DNA of 64,000 nt from Halobacillus locisalis. Lineage in GTDB: Bacteria > Bacillota > Bacilli > Bacillales > Halobacillaceae. The position numbers and the translations under genes are program-made. Position 1 is the stretch's first letter. Every line of letters begins with the position of its first letter. The notes beneath the pieces were generated by a model. The model searched no databases. It worked only from the letters and a program-made list of their open reading frames with translations, and had not been told where the DNA came from. The DNA lies in NCBI RefSeq assembly GCF_013694105.1, contig NZ_JACEFG010000002.1, forward strand, positions 930,001 through 994,000. Direction: 5' to 3'. This document shows positions 25,794 through 34,364 of the stretch, in pieces.

Positions 25794-26822
25794 TCACATC
25801 GAATCATTTTCATCATCATCTTCTGCGAACGAATTTATCTCGTCGTCATCATCTTGGAGACTGTCTAAACCAAGGTGTGTGCGTAACTGGTCTTTTGTTT
25901 CATCTAGGCTATCGCTTTCGACGTCAAAGTACCAGACGTTATTGATGTACGTACCTTCTCCATCGAGCTGCATTTTATCAAAGCTTAGCCCTTCTTTTTG
26001 GAAGAAGTACTCTTTAAAGGCGATCATCTGATCGAAGGCTAAGTTGGTGCTTAAATTATCTTCGATCGACTGGAGAATGTCTCCGATATTGTTGATCGTG
26101 CTTGTCGTCATCGACTGGCGGACGATTTCTTGGATCAATTCCATTTGTCGTTGGCCACGGGCGAGGTCGCTATCGTATTTTCTTGTGCGGGCAAGAGCGA
26201 GTGCTTCTTCTCCGTTAAGAGTTTGATACCCTTCGTCCAGTTCTATCGCGCCGTGCATGTCGCGACTGTTCTTCTCTGAGATATCAAATGGCACATCATA
26301 CTGAATACCGCCCATAGAATCGACAATTTCTGTGAAAGAATTGAAGTTCAGTCGGACATAATAATCAACAGGGACATCAAGCATACGCTCGACTGTTTCT
26401 ACTGTGGAATCGATGCCGCCGAACGCATGGGCGTGGGTGATCTTGTCTTTGTACCCGACTTCCGGGATATACGTGTAAGAGTCTCGCGGGATGCTTAGCA
26501 TTTTCACGGTTTTATTGTCATCGTTGAATGTAGCTAGGACGAGTGCATCTGACAAAGCATTCCGATTTCCATTTGCATCATTCGATCGTTTTTGACTGTC
26601 ATCTATTCCGACAAAAAGGACGGACGTATGGTCATCGGCAGGGTTGACGACTTCCACGCGTTTTTCAGATTTTTCACCACGGTCGAGCTCTTCATGGGAC
26701 TCGGTCGCGGTCTGTCTCACCTGATCGGTGACGTAAGCGGCATAGCCAGCTGCCGTACCGATGCCGAGAAGTAAGACAAAGGCGAGCGTCCAAAGAATGA
26801 TTTTAAGCGTTTTGTTTTTCAT
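25794..26822 (-). CDS. LCP-family (LytR-CpsA-Psr) wall polymer ligase
   Basis: Attaches wall teichoic acid or a similar undecaprenyl-linked polymer to peptidoglycan. From the ATG at 26822 (AAGGAG 12 nt upstream) it has 342 aa; an ATG at 26843 overlaps the upstream stop and would add seven residues. One N-terminal membrane anchor (about residues 5-27) is followed by an extracellular LCP domain with FVGIDDSQ, conserved arginines in LSIPRDSYTYIP and the THAHAFGG segment. The C-terminal tail is very acidic (SLQDDDDEINSF). Second gene of a two-gene leftward unit. Confidence 0.88.
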   Translation of the reverse strand: MKNKTLKIILWTLAFVLLLGIGTAAGYAAYVTDQVRQTATESHEELDRGEKSEKRVEVVNPADDHTSVLFVGIDDSQKRSNDANGNRNALSDALVLATFNDDNKTVKMLSIPRDSYTYIPEVGYKDKITHAHAFGGIDSTVETVERMLDVPVDYYVRLNFNSFTEIVDSMGGIQYDVPFDISEKNSRDMHGAIELDEGYQTLNGEEALALARTRKYDSDLARGQRQMELIQEIVRQSMTTSTINNIGDILQSIEDNLSTNLAFDQMIAFKEYFFQKEGLSFDKMQLDGEGTYINNVWYFDVESDSLDETKDQLRTHLGLDSLQDDDDEINSFAEDDDENDSM

Positions 26823-26839
26823 CGTTGATTCATGCTCCT

Positions 26840-27481
26840 TCATTCTGAGGTGACATCGAATTCAACATAAGATGAATCACCTGGAGTGATTTCCGCTTGA
26901 TTGCTCGTTAAATTAATGATCCATTTTTCGAATTCTTCTTCCTGACCACTTTCTACATATATTATTAATTCCACATTTTCTAAGTAATTAATCGTCTCAA
27001 GTGTATAAGTGGACTGACGCACTTCATTTTCAAGCTTACCGAGCAGGTGATAGGCGACGGTCACTTTCATTTCTTTCATCAATTGACGACGTACGACACC
27101 TGTCGTTTCAATCGCTTGTGAGGCCGTACCGGAATACGCGCGAATCAACCCGCCGGCACCTAGTTTGATGCCTCCGAAGTATCTTGTAACGACAACGGCC
27201 GTGTCTTTGATGCCTTTTCGTTTCAAAACTTCCAGCATCGGGACGCCTGCTGTTCCGCTCGGTTCACCATCGTCGTTGGCTTTTTGTATAAGGTCATGCT
27301 CGCCGATCATATAGGCGGAGCAGTTATGGGTCGCATCATTATGTTTCTTTTTGATAGATTGTATGAAATCTTGCGCTTGTTCTTCGGTTTCACAACGCTT
27401 CACATAGCCGATGAAGCGGGATTTTTGTATGGTCACTTCTTCTGATCCCTCAGGTTTTACGGTATAATAACTTTCTAGCAT
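26840..27481 (-). CDS. YigZ/YvyE (IMPACT) family protein
   Basis: 213-aa protein of the UPF0029/IMPACT family: SRFIGYVKRC near residue 22, DDGEPSGTAGVPML near residue 73, and VVVTRYFGGIKLGAGGLIRAY near residue 95, then a C-terminal ferredoxin-like domain. Called YvyE in B. subtilis, where it neighbours degS as here. The role in bacteria is not established. ATG 27481 lies 9 nt after AGGAGG; a TTG at 27490 is less likely. Its stop overlaps the next gene. Confidence 0.88.
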   Translation of the reverse strand: MLESYYTVKPEGSEEVTIQKSRFIGYVKRCETEEQAQDFIQSIKKKHNDATHNCSAYMIGEHDLIQKANDDGEPSGTAGVPMLEVLKRKGIKDTAVVVTRYFGGIKLGAGGLIRAYSGTASQAIETTGVVRRQLMKEMKVTVAYHLLGKLENEVRQSTYTLETINYLENVELIIYVESGQEEEFEKWIINLTSNQAEITPGDSSYVEFDVTSE

Positions 27482-27640
27482 ATGGGTCAACCTCCTAAAC
27501 TCTAATTATATAACCGTCGAAGCGATTCGGCAAATGGAGGAAATTTAGAAAAAGAATCGAAATATGGATAATAAACACCCCCATAAAATGACTTAGGTCT
27601 AACGAATGAGTGTGTGTGAATATTGATGGAGGGACTTGTC

Positions 27641-28783
27641 ATGAGCGAAAACAAACTTGGAGATAAGGCACTGGACTTTATCATCAATGAAATGGTGGAT
27701 ACAGTCACAAACAGTAAGGATGAGATTTTTCAAATCAGTGAAGACTCACGTACGGAATTTGAGAAGCTCAGCCATGAGTTAGTTGAAACGAAGAAACAAG
27801 TCCATGCGCTCATCAATGAAGGCGATCAGCTAGAACAGAAAGTCAAGTTCTCGCGCATGCGCTTATCTGAAGTGAGTAAACAGTTCCAGCAATATTCGGA
27901 ACAAGACATTCGCAAAGTCTATGAACAGACGCACGGATTGCAAATGGATTTATCGATGAACCGTGAAAAAGAAAAGCAACTAAGAGTACGGCGCGATGAT
28001 TTAGAAGTCAGGTTGCGAGGGCTGGAAGAGACCATCGATCGTGCCGAAGCATTGGGCGGGAAAATTTCCGTCGTATTGAATTATTTAACCGAAGATTTTA
28101 AACATGTCAGTGATGCGTTGGAAGATGCAAAAGAGAAGCAACAATTCGGATTGAAAATCATTGAGGCGCAGGAAGAAGAACGACGTCGTCTCTCCCGCGA
28201 GATCCATGACGGGCCGGCGCAAATGTTGGCGAACGTCATGCTGAGGTCCGATTTAGTCGATCGTACCTACCGTGAACGTGGTGTAGAGGAAGCGATGGTC
28301 GAGATGCGAAGTCTGAAGAAAATGGTTCGTTCGGCACTTTATGAAGTGCGTCGTATCATTTACGATCTCCGTCCCATGGCCCTTGATGATCTTGGATTAA
28401 TTCCAACGTTGAAGAAGTACATCGCAACGATGGAAGACTACAACAAGAATATAACGATCTCCTTCACGTCACTAGGGAAAGAACGACGGTTGGAATCGAA
28501 ATATGAAGTGGCCCTTTTCCGGTTGATGCAAGAATCCGTCCAGAACGCACTGAAGCACGCGGAAGCTTCTCATATCAAAGTCAAGGTGGAGATGACGTTA
28601 CAATCAACTATGATTATTGTAAAAGATGACGGCAAAGGTTTTGACCTGAATGAGAAGAAAGATCAGTCATTCGGCCTTGTCGGCATGCGCGAACGTGTGG
28701 ACATGTTGGACGGGGAACTAAGTATCGACTCCAGTCCAGGAGAAGGGACGATTGTCACGATTCAAATACCAATTAATGGTTAA
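27641..28783 (+). CDS. degS: two-component sensor histidine kinase DegS
   Basis: Cytoplasmic kinase of the DegS-DegU system controlling exoenzymes, competence and motility. The 380-aa protein starts at ATG 27641 behind GGAGGG. A long coiled-coil sensor region (residues 1-175) precedes the HisKA_3 motif with the phospho-acceptor H189 in SREIHDGPAQML, the same number as in B. subtilis. An HATPase domain follows (QESVQNALKHAEA, DDGKGFD, FGLVGMRERV). No membrane segment. degU follows in the same direction. Confidence 0.95.
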   Translation: MSENKLGDKALDFIINEMVDTVTNSKDEIFQISEDSRTEFEKLSHELVETKKQVHALINEGDQLEQKVKFSRMRLSEVSKQFQQYSEQDIRKVYEQTHGLQMDLSMNREKEKQLRVRRDDLEVRLRGLEETIDRAEALGGKISVVLNYLTEDFKHVSDALEDAKEKQQFGLKIIEAQEEERRRLSREIHDGPAQMLANVMLRSDLVDRTYRERGVEEAMVEMRSLKKMVRSALYEVRRIIYDLRPMALDDLGLIPTLKKYIATMEDYNKNITISFTSLGKERRLESKYEVALFRLMQESVQNALKHAEASHIKVKVEMTLQSTMIIVKDDGKGFDLNEKKDQSFGLVGMRERVDMLDGELSIDSSPGEGTIVTIQIPING

Positions 28784-28978
28784 TGATAGAAAAACTATGT
28801 AAATGGACGTGAATCGTTTATAATATGGGAAAAGGATTAGGTGGGTATGGAAAAGCGTAGACGGCTTTTCGTATTCCCGTATATAGAGAGAAAACATGAC
28901 ATAGAAAAGACAAATCAAAAAGAGAGTATAGGTTAGGGGAAAAAATCCCTAAAGGCAAAGAAATAGGAGGAAATAATC

Positions 28979-29656
28979 ATGACGACAAGAATAGTCCTGA
29001 TTGATGACCATAAATTATTCCGTGAAGGCGTTAAAAGAATATTAGACTTTGAATCTAGTTTTGAAGTAGTAGCAGAAGGGGACGACGGTACTTCCGCCGT
29101 TCACTTGATTGAACAATATATGCCGGATGTCGTATTGATGGACATCAATATGCCGAGCATGAACGGTGTCGAAGCGACAGCTGAAGTCACGAAGAAATTC
29201 CCTGACATGAAAGTGATCATTTTATCGATTCATGATGATGAGAACTATGTGACCCATGCACTGAAGACGGGTGCACAGGGGTACTTGTTGAAAGAGATGG
29301 ATTCGGATGCCCTGATCGAAGCAATCAAAGTCGTCAGTGAAGGCGGATCGTACCTTCACCCGAAAGTGACGCATAACCTCGTTGCTGAATACCGTCGTTT
29401 GTCCGAAACGAACGGCAGCAATGCTTACCGCACCATCGAATACCGCAAACCTCTCCATTTACTGACTCGCCGCGAATGTGAAGTACTTCAACTTCTTGCG
29501 GACGGAAACAGTAACCGTGGCGTAGCGGAATCGTTGTATATCAGCGAAAAAACCGTCAAGAACCACGTCAGTAATATTTTGCAAAAAATGAACGTGAATG
29601 ACCGTACGCAAGCGGTCGTAACAGCAATTAAAAATGGCTGGGTTGAAGTAATCTAG
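28979..29656 (+). CDS. degU: two-component response regulator DegU
   Basis: 225-aa NarL-type regulator. The receiver domain has the acidic pair at residues 9-10, phospho-acceptor D55 in [10 protein letters not shown] and K106 in YLLKEMD. The C-terminal LuxR-type helix-turn-helix is [36 protein letters not shown]-like, near residues 160-215. GGAGG precedes the ATG. The 195-bp gap from degS holds a -10-like TATAAT near 28820, so degU may also be transcribed alone. Confidence 0.95.
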   Translation: MTTRIVLIDDHKLFREGVKRILDFESSFEVVAEGDDGTSAVHLIEQYMPDVVLMDINMPSMNGVEATAEVTKKFPDMKVIILSIHDDENYVTHALKTGAQGYLLKEMDSDALIEAIKVVSEGGSYLHPKVTHNLVAEYRRLSETNGSNAYRTIEYRKPLHLLTRRECEVLQLLADGNSNRGVAESLYISEKTVKNHVSNILQKMNVNDRTQAVVTAIKNGWVEVI

Positions 29657-29666
29657 TCGTTGACGG

Positions 29667-29699
29667 GGCCTGAAGGGTGTTGAACTCTTCAGGCCTTTT
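29667..29699 (+). terminator. Rho-independent terminator of degU
   Basis: Stem GGCCTGAAG/CTTCAGGCC with an 11-nt loop and TTTT. Confidence 0.8.
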
Positions 29700-29734
29700 G
29701 ATTTCTTCTCTTATAGCGGTTTGAACGCCTTAAA

Positions 29735-29815
29735 CTAAGCCGAAACGGTCAGAATCTCTTGAGATAAAACGGTTTAAGAGGGGAGAGGGAATCGAAACAG
29801 TCATTATTAACTCCA
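29735..29815 (-). repeat. 52-bp-period repeat, locus 3 (inverted, degenerate)
   Basis: GAAACGGTCAGAA (core AAACGG at 29743) and GAAACAGTCATTA (core at 29795) are 52 bp apart and match the complement of the GACCGTTT end of the repeat seen at loci 1 and 4. Extra ACGGTT fragments lie at 29767 and 29871. The rest of 29700-30051 shows no gene. Confidence 0.4.
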
Positions 29816-30051
29816 TATAACCTTTTCCATATAGAATGTGAGTTCACACCGTTCTATGTGCCGACTTAAGACGGTTTTTAAGAAGTGCAGACTTGTAAAT
29901 GTGCTTAACCCTAATGTGAGGATAGTAGATAAATGCTTAGAATTCAGATGCAAAATGAACAAGCTTCATGTAAAATGAGAGGAAACGCATAGAATAGAAA
30001 GCTATACATATATTGAAAGAAAAATCAGCACACATGAAGGAGTGAGATGGT

Positions 30052-30897
30052 ATGAAAACGGCGGTATTGACGGATAGTACAGCATACATACCCAGGAAAA
30101 TCCGTAAAGAGAAGCAGATCCATATGGTGCCATTGAACGTGATTTTCGGCCATGAATCGTATCAGGAAGAAGTCGATATACTAGCGGACGATTTTTATGA
30201 CATGGTCAAAGAGGGCGGCGACTTGCCGAAAACGTCTCAACCTTCGATCGGTCTTATGACGGAAAAACTGGAAGAGCTGGCTGCGGATTACGATGCAGTC
30301 ATTGCGGTTCATTTGTCGAGCGGTATCAGCGGCACGTATCAAGGTATCTTGGCGGCGGGCGATATGGTCGACGGCATCGACGTGCATGCGTTCGATTCCG
30401 AGACGAGCTGTATGATGCAAGGGTTCTATGCCCTTGAAGCGGCGGACCTTGCGAATAACGGAGCGACACCGGAGCAGGTTCTTGCCCGTTTAGATGAAAT
30501 GAAAGAGTCGATGAGCGCTTACTTCATGGCGGACGACCTAAGCCATCTGCAGCGCGGCGGTCGATTGAACGGGGCGCAAGCCTTTGTCGGAAGCTTGCTT
30601 CAAGTGAAGCCTGTGCTTCATTTTGTCGATACGAAGATCGTACCGTTTGAAAAAATCCGTACGCGCAAAAAAGCATTGAAGCGCATCTTATCGCTTTTTG
30701 AAGAAGACGTGAAGCAAGGTGGTCAGTACAAAGCGTGTATGATCCATGCCAACCGCGAAGAAGAAGCGAAGCAGATGAAAGCGGAAATCGAACAGCAATT
30801 CGACAATGTCGAGGTCGAAGTCAGTTACTTCGGTCCGGTGATCGGCACCCACCTCGGTGAGGGTGCGATGGGACTCGGCTGGTATAAGAAATCCTAA
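30052..30897 (+). CDS. DegV-family fatty-acid-binding protein
   Basis: 281-aa DegV-type protein. These bind a fatty acid and present it to FakA for phosphorylation in other Firmicutes. The N-terminal AVLTDSTAYIP segment, TSQPSIG near residue 64 and HLSSGISGTYQG near residue 87 are the ligand-binding signatures; LQRGGRLNG lies near residue 165 and GEGAMG near the C terminus. Full length. It lies after degSU and before comFA as in B. subtilis (YviA). Confidence 0.9.
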   Translation: MKTAVLTDSTAYIPRKIRKEKQIHMVPLNVIFGHESYQEEVDILADDFYDMVKEGGDLPKTSQPSIGLMTEKLEELAADYDAVIAVHLSSGISGTYQGILAAGDMVDGIDVHAFDSETSCMMQGFYALEAADLANNGATPEQVLARLDEMKESMSAYFMADDLSHLQRGGRLNGAQAFVGSLLQVKPVLHFVDTKIVPFEKIRTRKKALKRILSLFEEDVKQGGQYKACMIHANREEEAKQMKAEIEQQFDNVEVEVSYFGPVIGTHLGEGAMGLGWYKKS

Positions 30898-30903
30898 TAC
30901 GAC

Positions 30904-30939
30904 GAGCCTGTTTGTGAGACTCAAGCAGGCTCTATTTTT
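30904..30939 (+). terminator. Rho-independent terminator candidate after degV
   Basis: GAGCCTG/CAGGCTC with a 15-nt loop, then TATTTTTA. Its tail runs almost up to the comFA start. Confidence 0.55.
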
Positions 30940-30949
30940 ATATTAGGAT

Positions 30950-32284
30950 GTGAATGCTGTGAACCCTCATGCAGGAAAACTGTACCTCCACCATGAACTC
31001 TCTCCCGATGAACGAACCTCTCCTACTTTTACGAAAATCCCTTCTATTGAAAAGCTACGATTCGGCTATCGATGTAATCGATGTGGCAAACAAAAAACGT
31101 ATAGATTCGGCAACATGCCACATTCTACTTGTGGTCAGAACTGTCGCTATTGTCGCCATTGCATTCAAATGGGGCGCGTGATGGAGTGCGAACCGTTATA
31201 CAGCGGGTCGTCTTATGTTGAATGGCCACGTTATGAGGACGTCTTGCAGTGGGACGGGCAACTGACAGTAGCGCAACAACGAGGCGCAGATGCAATTGTC
31301 CATGCCATGACAAAAGGGGAAGCGGAGCTCTTAGTCTGGGCCGTATGTGGCGCTGGGAAAACGGAAATGTTGTTTCCGGGCCTCGCATTCTCGCTCGAGT
31401 CTGGTAAGCGCGTCTGTTTGGCGACGCCGCGAGCAGATGTCGTGCGCGAGCTTGTGCCGAGATTGAGAGTGGCCTTCCCCGATGTGGTGATCCAAGGATT
31501 ATATGGCGATAGCCCAGATAAAGGGACGGACGCCAGTTTCATCGTTGCCACGACGCATCAATTGTTGCGCTATGCTTCGGCTTTTGACGTGATGATCATA
31601 GATGAAATGGATGCGTTTCCGTTTCATCATGAGGAGTCGTTGCAGTTTGCAGCGAAACGAGCAGCTAAGCCCGGTGCGACTCGTATTTATTTAACGGCAA
31701 CGCCTCGGAAAAAAGAAAAATGGCGGGTGCGGCTGAAGAAATTGCCTGTCATCTTCATCCCCAAACGCTTCCATGGACACCCTCTCCCTGTGCCAAAACT
31801 CCAGTTAAACCCTACTCTTCCTTACCATATGAAACGAAAACAACTTCCTGCTTCAATTGTGAACGCGATTGTTGAACAGCAACAGACGGCTCGCCAACTG
31901 CTCGTCTTCTTACCGAGCGTTCAGATGACCGAGTGGGTGGCAGAGGTGCTTGAGAGTCATAGTCTCCATGCTGAACAAGTACATGCGGGAGATCCGGAGC
32001 GGATTGAGAAAGTGACAAGTTTCCGGGAAAAGAAAGCCTCCTTATTGTTGACGACGACGATTTTAGAGCGCGGCGTAACGTTTCCGTCGGTCGATGTATT
32101 CGTCATCGATGCCGGTCATCAAGTGTTTGATGAAGCGGCGCTCGTTCAGATTGCCGGACGGGCTGGTCGGAGTCCGGATGATCCAGATGGGGACGTAAGC
32201 TTTTACCATGCCGGGAAAACGAATGCGATGCTTGATGCTCATGATTCGATTGTGAAAATGAACAAGCTGGGTAAAGGCCGATGA
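30950..32284 (+). CDS. comFA: competence protein ComFA, DNA helicase/translocase
   Basis: Superfamily 2 ATPase that helps pull transforming single-stranded DNA into the cell. 444 aa from GTG 30950 (another GTG at 30959 is possible). An N-terminal four-cysteine zinc site (CNRCGKQ and CGQNCRYCRHC, residues about 42-70), Walker A VCGAGKTEM near residue 131, the DEAD-type IIDEMDAF and LTATPRKKEKW motifs, and C-terminal TTTILERGVTFPSVDVFV and QIAGRAGRSPDD are all present. comFC overlaps its end. The small comFB gene of B. subtilis is absent. Confidence 0.92.
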   Translation: MNAVNPHAGKLYLHHELSPDERTSPTFTKIPSIEKLRFGYRCNRCGKQKTYRFGNMPHSTCGQNCRYCRHCIQMGRVMECEPLYSGSSYVEWPRYEDVLQWDGQLTVAQQRGADAIVHAMTKGEAELLVWAVCGAGKTEMLFPGLAFSLESGKRVCLATPRADVVRELVPRLRVAFPDVVIQGLYGDSPDKGTDASFIVATTHQLLRYASAFDVMIIDEMDAFPFHHEESLQFAAKRAAKPGATRIYLTATPRKKEKWRVRLKKLPVIFIPKRFHGHPLPVPKLQLNPTLPYHMKRKQLPASIVNAIVEQQQTARQLLVFLPSVQMTEWVAEVLESHSLHAEQVHAGDPERIEKVTSFREKKASLLLTTTILERGVTFPSVDVFVIDAGHQVFDEAALVQIAGRAGRSPDDPDGDVSFYHAGKTNAMLDAHDSIVKMNKLGKGR

Positions 32285-32943
32285 GGTGTTATGTCTGCTT
32301 CGAAGAGATCTTGCCAGAGGTGACGTGGAGTACGTTTCTTTTGCCGCAAAAAGTGAAGAAAATCTGTTACGGTTGCGAGCGGCAGTTTGAACACATCGTT
32401 CCAGCGTGTCCGAAATGCGGTCGACCGGACAGTACGGGACTGTGTTTTGACTGTGAGCGATGGGGAATGGAACAGGAAGACCCGCTTGAACAAAATGTGG
32501 CTCTCTATCAATATAATGATTTTGCGAAAGACTGGGTTGCGCGGTGGAAGTATCGCGGGGACTATGAATTGCTGCAGTCGCTCGAGTGTCAGCTTCGTTC
32601 GCTTTTTCAAAAAACGGAATGGGATACGTATGCGCTTGTTCCGGTTCCGTTAAGTGGCGGTCGTTTGGTAGAGCGGGGCTTCAATCAGTCGGAAGCGATC
32701 ATTCAGTCGCTTGGGCAAAAATCTACGAACCTATTACGTCGAACGGGTACGGAAAAGCAGTCGAAGAAACAACGCCGGGCACGTGTCGCCTCTAGTAATC
32801 CATTTTCGATGATCGATCCTATCTATACACCTGTTGTACTTGTGGATGATATTTATACGACAGGTACGACCATCCGTCATGCGGCGTCATTACTGAAGCA
32901 GAGCGGCTGTCCTCAAGTATTTTCGTTGACTCTTTTCAGGTAA
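32281..32943 (+). CDS. comFC: ComFC-family phosphoribosyltransferase-like competence protein
   Basis: 220-aa protein. The N-terminal zinc-finger segment has CYVCFEEI, CYGCERQ and CPKCGRPD cysteine pairs; the C-terminal phosphoribosyltransferase-type fold has LVPVPLSGGRLVERGFNQ and the PRPP loop VVLVDDIYTTGTT. Known to be needed for transformation in related Bacilli. The ATG overlaps the comFA stop (ATGA), so the two are coupled. Confidence 0.92.
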   Translation: MRCYVCFEEILPEVTWSTFLLPQKVKKICYGCERQFEHIVPACPKCGRPDSTGLCFDCERWGMEQEDPLEQNVALYQYNDFAKDWVARWKYRGDYELLQSLECQLRSLFQKTEWDTYALVPVPLSGGRLVERGFNQSEAIIQSLGQKSTNLLRRTGTEKQSKKQRRARVASSNPFSMIDPIYTPVVLVDDIYTTGTTIRHAASLLKQSGCPQVFSLTLFR

Positions 32944-32958
32944 TTTGCCAATAACACT

Positions 32959-32987
32959 TTGGCTTCTCGGAAAATTGCCGATATAAT
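32959..32987 (+). promoter_or_regulatory. promoter ahead of yvyF (SigA-like, with a SigD-type -10)
   Basis: TTGGCT (32959-32964), a 17-nt gap and TATAAT (32982-32987) form a SigA-type promoter. The -10 overlaps GCCGATAT (32977-32984), the exact SigD -10 consensus, but no TAAA-like -35 sits 15 nt upstream of it. Confidence 0.5.
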
Positions 32988-33015
32988 AGAAAGAGATGTA
33001 AAAGGAGGCGACGAT

Positions 33016-33435
33016 ATGGGTGAAGTAGCCAATTGCCCGCGTTGTAACGCGATTTTTATGAAAGGTGCAGCAACGGTCTGCCCGGATTGCCAGAGACAAG
33101 AAGAGAAAGATTTCCAAACGGTGTATGCGTTTATGCGCAAAAAGCAGAATCGCTCTGCGAACGTGAAGGAAATTGAATACCATACAGGTGTAGAAGAAAA
33201 GCTGATTCGTAGGTTCGTAGCGCAAAAACGACTGCACCCAGCCCAGTTCCCGAATTTGATGTACAGCTGTGAGAAATGCGGCGCAGGGATCCAGGACGGT
33301 CGCCTGTGCTCGAGTTGTACGGAAGAAATCGAAGGCGGTCTGAAGCAAGTGGCCCGAAATCAGGAGCTTGAAGAAAAGAAGAAACAAGCCGAATCCGCCC
33401 GGAACAGGACTTATTATTCAGTTAAGAATGATTAA
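33016..33435 (+). CDS. flagellar operon protein YvyF
   Basis: 139-aa protein. ATG 33016 follows AAAGGAGG. An N-terminal zinc ribbon (CPRCNAIF...CPDCQRQ), a central helix-turn-helix-like segment (NVKEIEYHTGVEEKLIRRFV) and a second cysteine cluster (CEKCGAGIQ...CSSCTEE) fit the YvyF family found beside flgM in Bacillaceae. It may be a small regulator; its exact role is not established. Confidence 0.85.
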   Translation: MGEVANCPRCNAIFMKGAATVCPDCQRQEEKDFQTVYAFMRKKQNRSANVKEIEYHTGVEEKLIRRFVAQKRLHPAQFPNLMYSCEKCGAGIQDGRLCSSCTEEIEGGLKQVARNQELEEKKKQAESARNRTYYSVKND

Positions 33436-33445
33436 AAAGTCAGAT

Positions 33446-33472
33446 TTAACTATCAGGTAAAATGGTCGATAT
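33446..33472 (+). promoter_or_regulatory. SigD-type promoter of flgM
   Basis: TTAA (33446-33449), a 15-nt gap and GTCGATAT (33465-33472) fit the SigD pattern TAAA-N15-GCCGATAT. flgM is known to have a SigD promoter in B. subtilis. Confidence 0.6.
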
Positions 33473-33513
33473 AGGAAGTAAATCAATGTAACGGTAGAAA
33501 TGAGGTGAAAGCT

Positions 33514-33774
33514 GTGAAGATCAATGGTCCAAATCAAACAAACTTCAATCCATATCAGAAGCAGCTCAACAAGCAGACGGACATGAAACAGCAAGGCAAC
33601 CGTCAGGACAAACTGGAGATTTCCAATCAAGCCAAGCAGATGCAAGGGAACGACCAACCTAGCCCTGCGCGCCAGAAACTGGTGAATCAGATCAAACAGG
33701 ATGTTGATTCCGGAAACTATCAAGTGGATCCTAAAGCAACCGCCAAGAAAATGATCGACTTTTGGAGTAAATAA
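33514..33774 (+). CDS. flgM: anti-sigma-D factor FlgM
   Basis: 86-aa inhibitor that binds SigD until the flagellar hook-basal body is complete. The GTG at 33514 gives MKINGPNQ, matching the N terminus of other FlgM proteins, with AGGTGA upstream; a GTG at 33505 is also in frame. The DKLEISNQAKQMQ segment and C-terminal NQIKQDVDSGNYQVDPKAT are the family signature. Confidence 0.93.
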   Translation: MKINGPNQTNFNPYQKQLNKQTDMKQQGNRQDKLEISNQAKQMQGNDQPSPARQKLVNQIKQDVDSGNYQVDPKATAKKMIDFWSK

Positions 33775-33857
33775 AACGAAGCAAAGATCTTCATAGGGTA
33801 TCCTGTGAGGGTCTTTGCTGATGTTTACATAAACCTGAAACATAAAGGAGTCTAGAT

Positions 33858-34346
33858 ATGAGTGTTCAAACGGTCATCCAGGTGATGAATCAAATGAAGC
33901 AACTTCACGAAAGTTTAGTCGCTCTATCTAAAAGTAAAACAGACGCGCTGAAATCGAATGATACAAGCGGACTTCAGCAGCTATTAACGAATGAACGAAA
34001 GCACGTACAGGCCATTAATAAAATGGAAAAAAAGCGTGTCGAAGCGGTCACGCATTGGTATCAAGTAAACGGTATGAATCCGTCTGAACCGACGATTTCT
34101 GAAATGCTGTCCCACTTGGAAGGCGGAGATCACGAAGAATTGAATGCCGCGTATAATGAGCTGATCATCGTGCTGGCTGAGCTCAAGCAGCAGGAACTGT
34201 TGAACGCTGAACTGACGAAGCAGTCCCTGCAATTCGTCAACTTGTCGCTCGATATGCTGCAGCCATCCTTGAACAGCGTCAATTATGGTGGCAAAGAAGA
34301 ACAGCAGCACAAGCCGAAACGATCCGTCTTTGATTCGAAAGCTTAA
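33858..34346 (+). CDS. flgN: flagellar export chaperone FlgN
   Basis: 162-aa mostly helical protein. FlgN chaperones the hook-filament junction proteins FlgK and FlgL, whose genes follow directly. AAGGAG precedes the ATG. The helical LHESLVALSKSKTDAL and LNAELTKQSLQFVNLSLDML segments fit the family. Start and length are normal. Confidence 0.88.
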   Translation: MSVQTVIQVMNQMKQLHESLVALSKSKTDALKSNDTSGLQQLLTNERKHVQAINKMEKKRVEAVTHWYQVNGMNPSEPTISEMLSHLEGGDHEELNAAYNELIIVLAELKQQELLNAELTKQSLQFVNLSLDMLQPSLNSVNYGGKEEQQHKPKRSVFDSKA

Positions 34347-34364
34347 TAGAAGAGGAGAATTCAC

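Noticed and set aside
33781-33828. Hairpin AGCAAAGA/TCTTTGCT between flgM and flgN as a terminator
   Set aside because: No T tract follows and flgN has no separate promoter that I can see.
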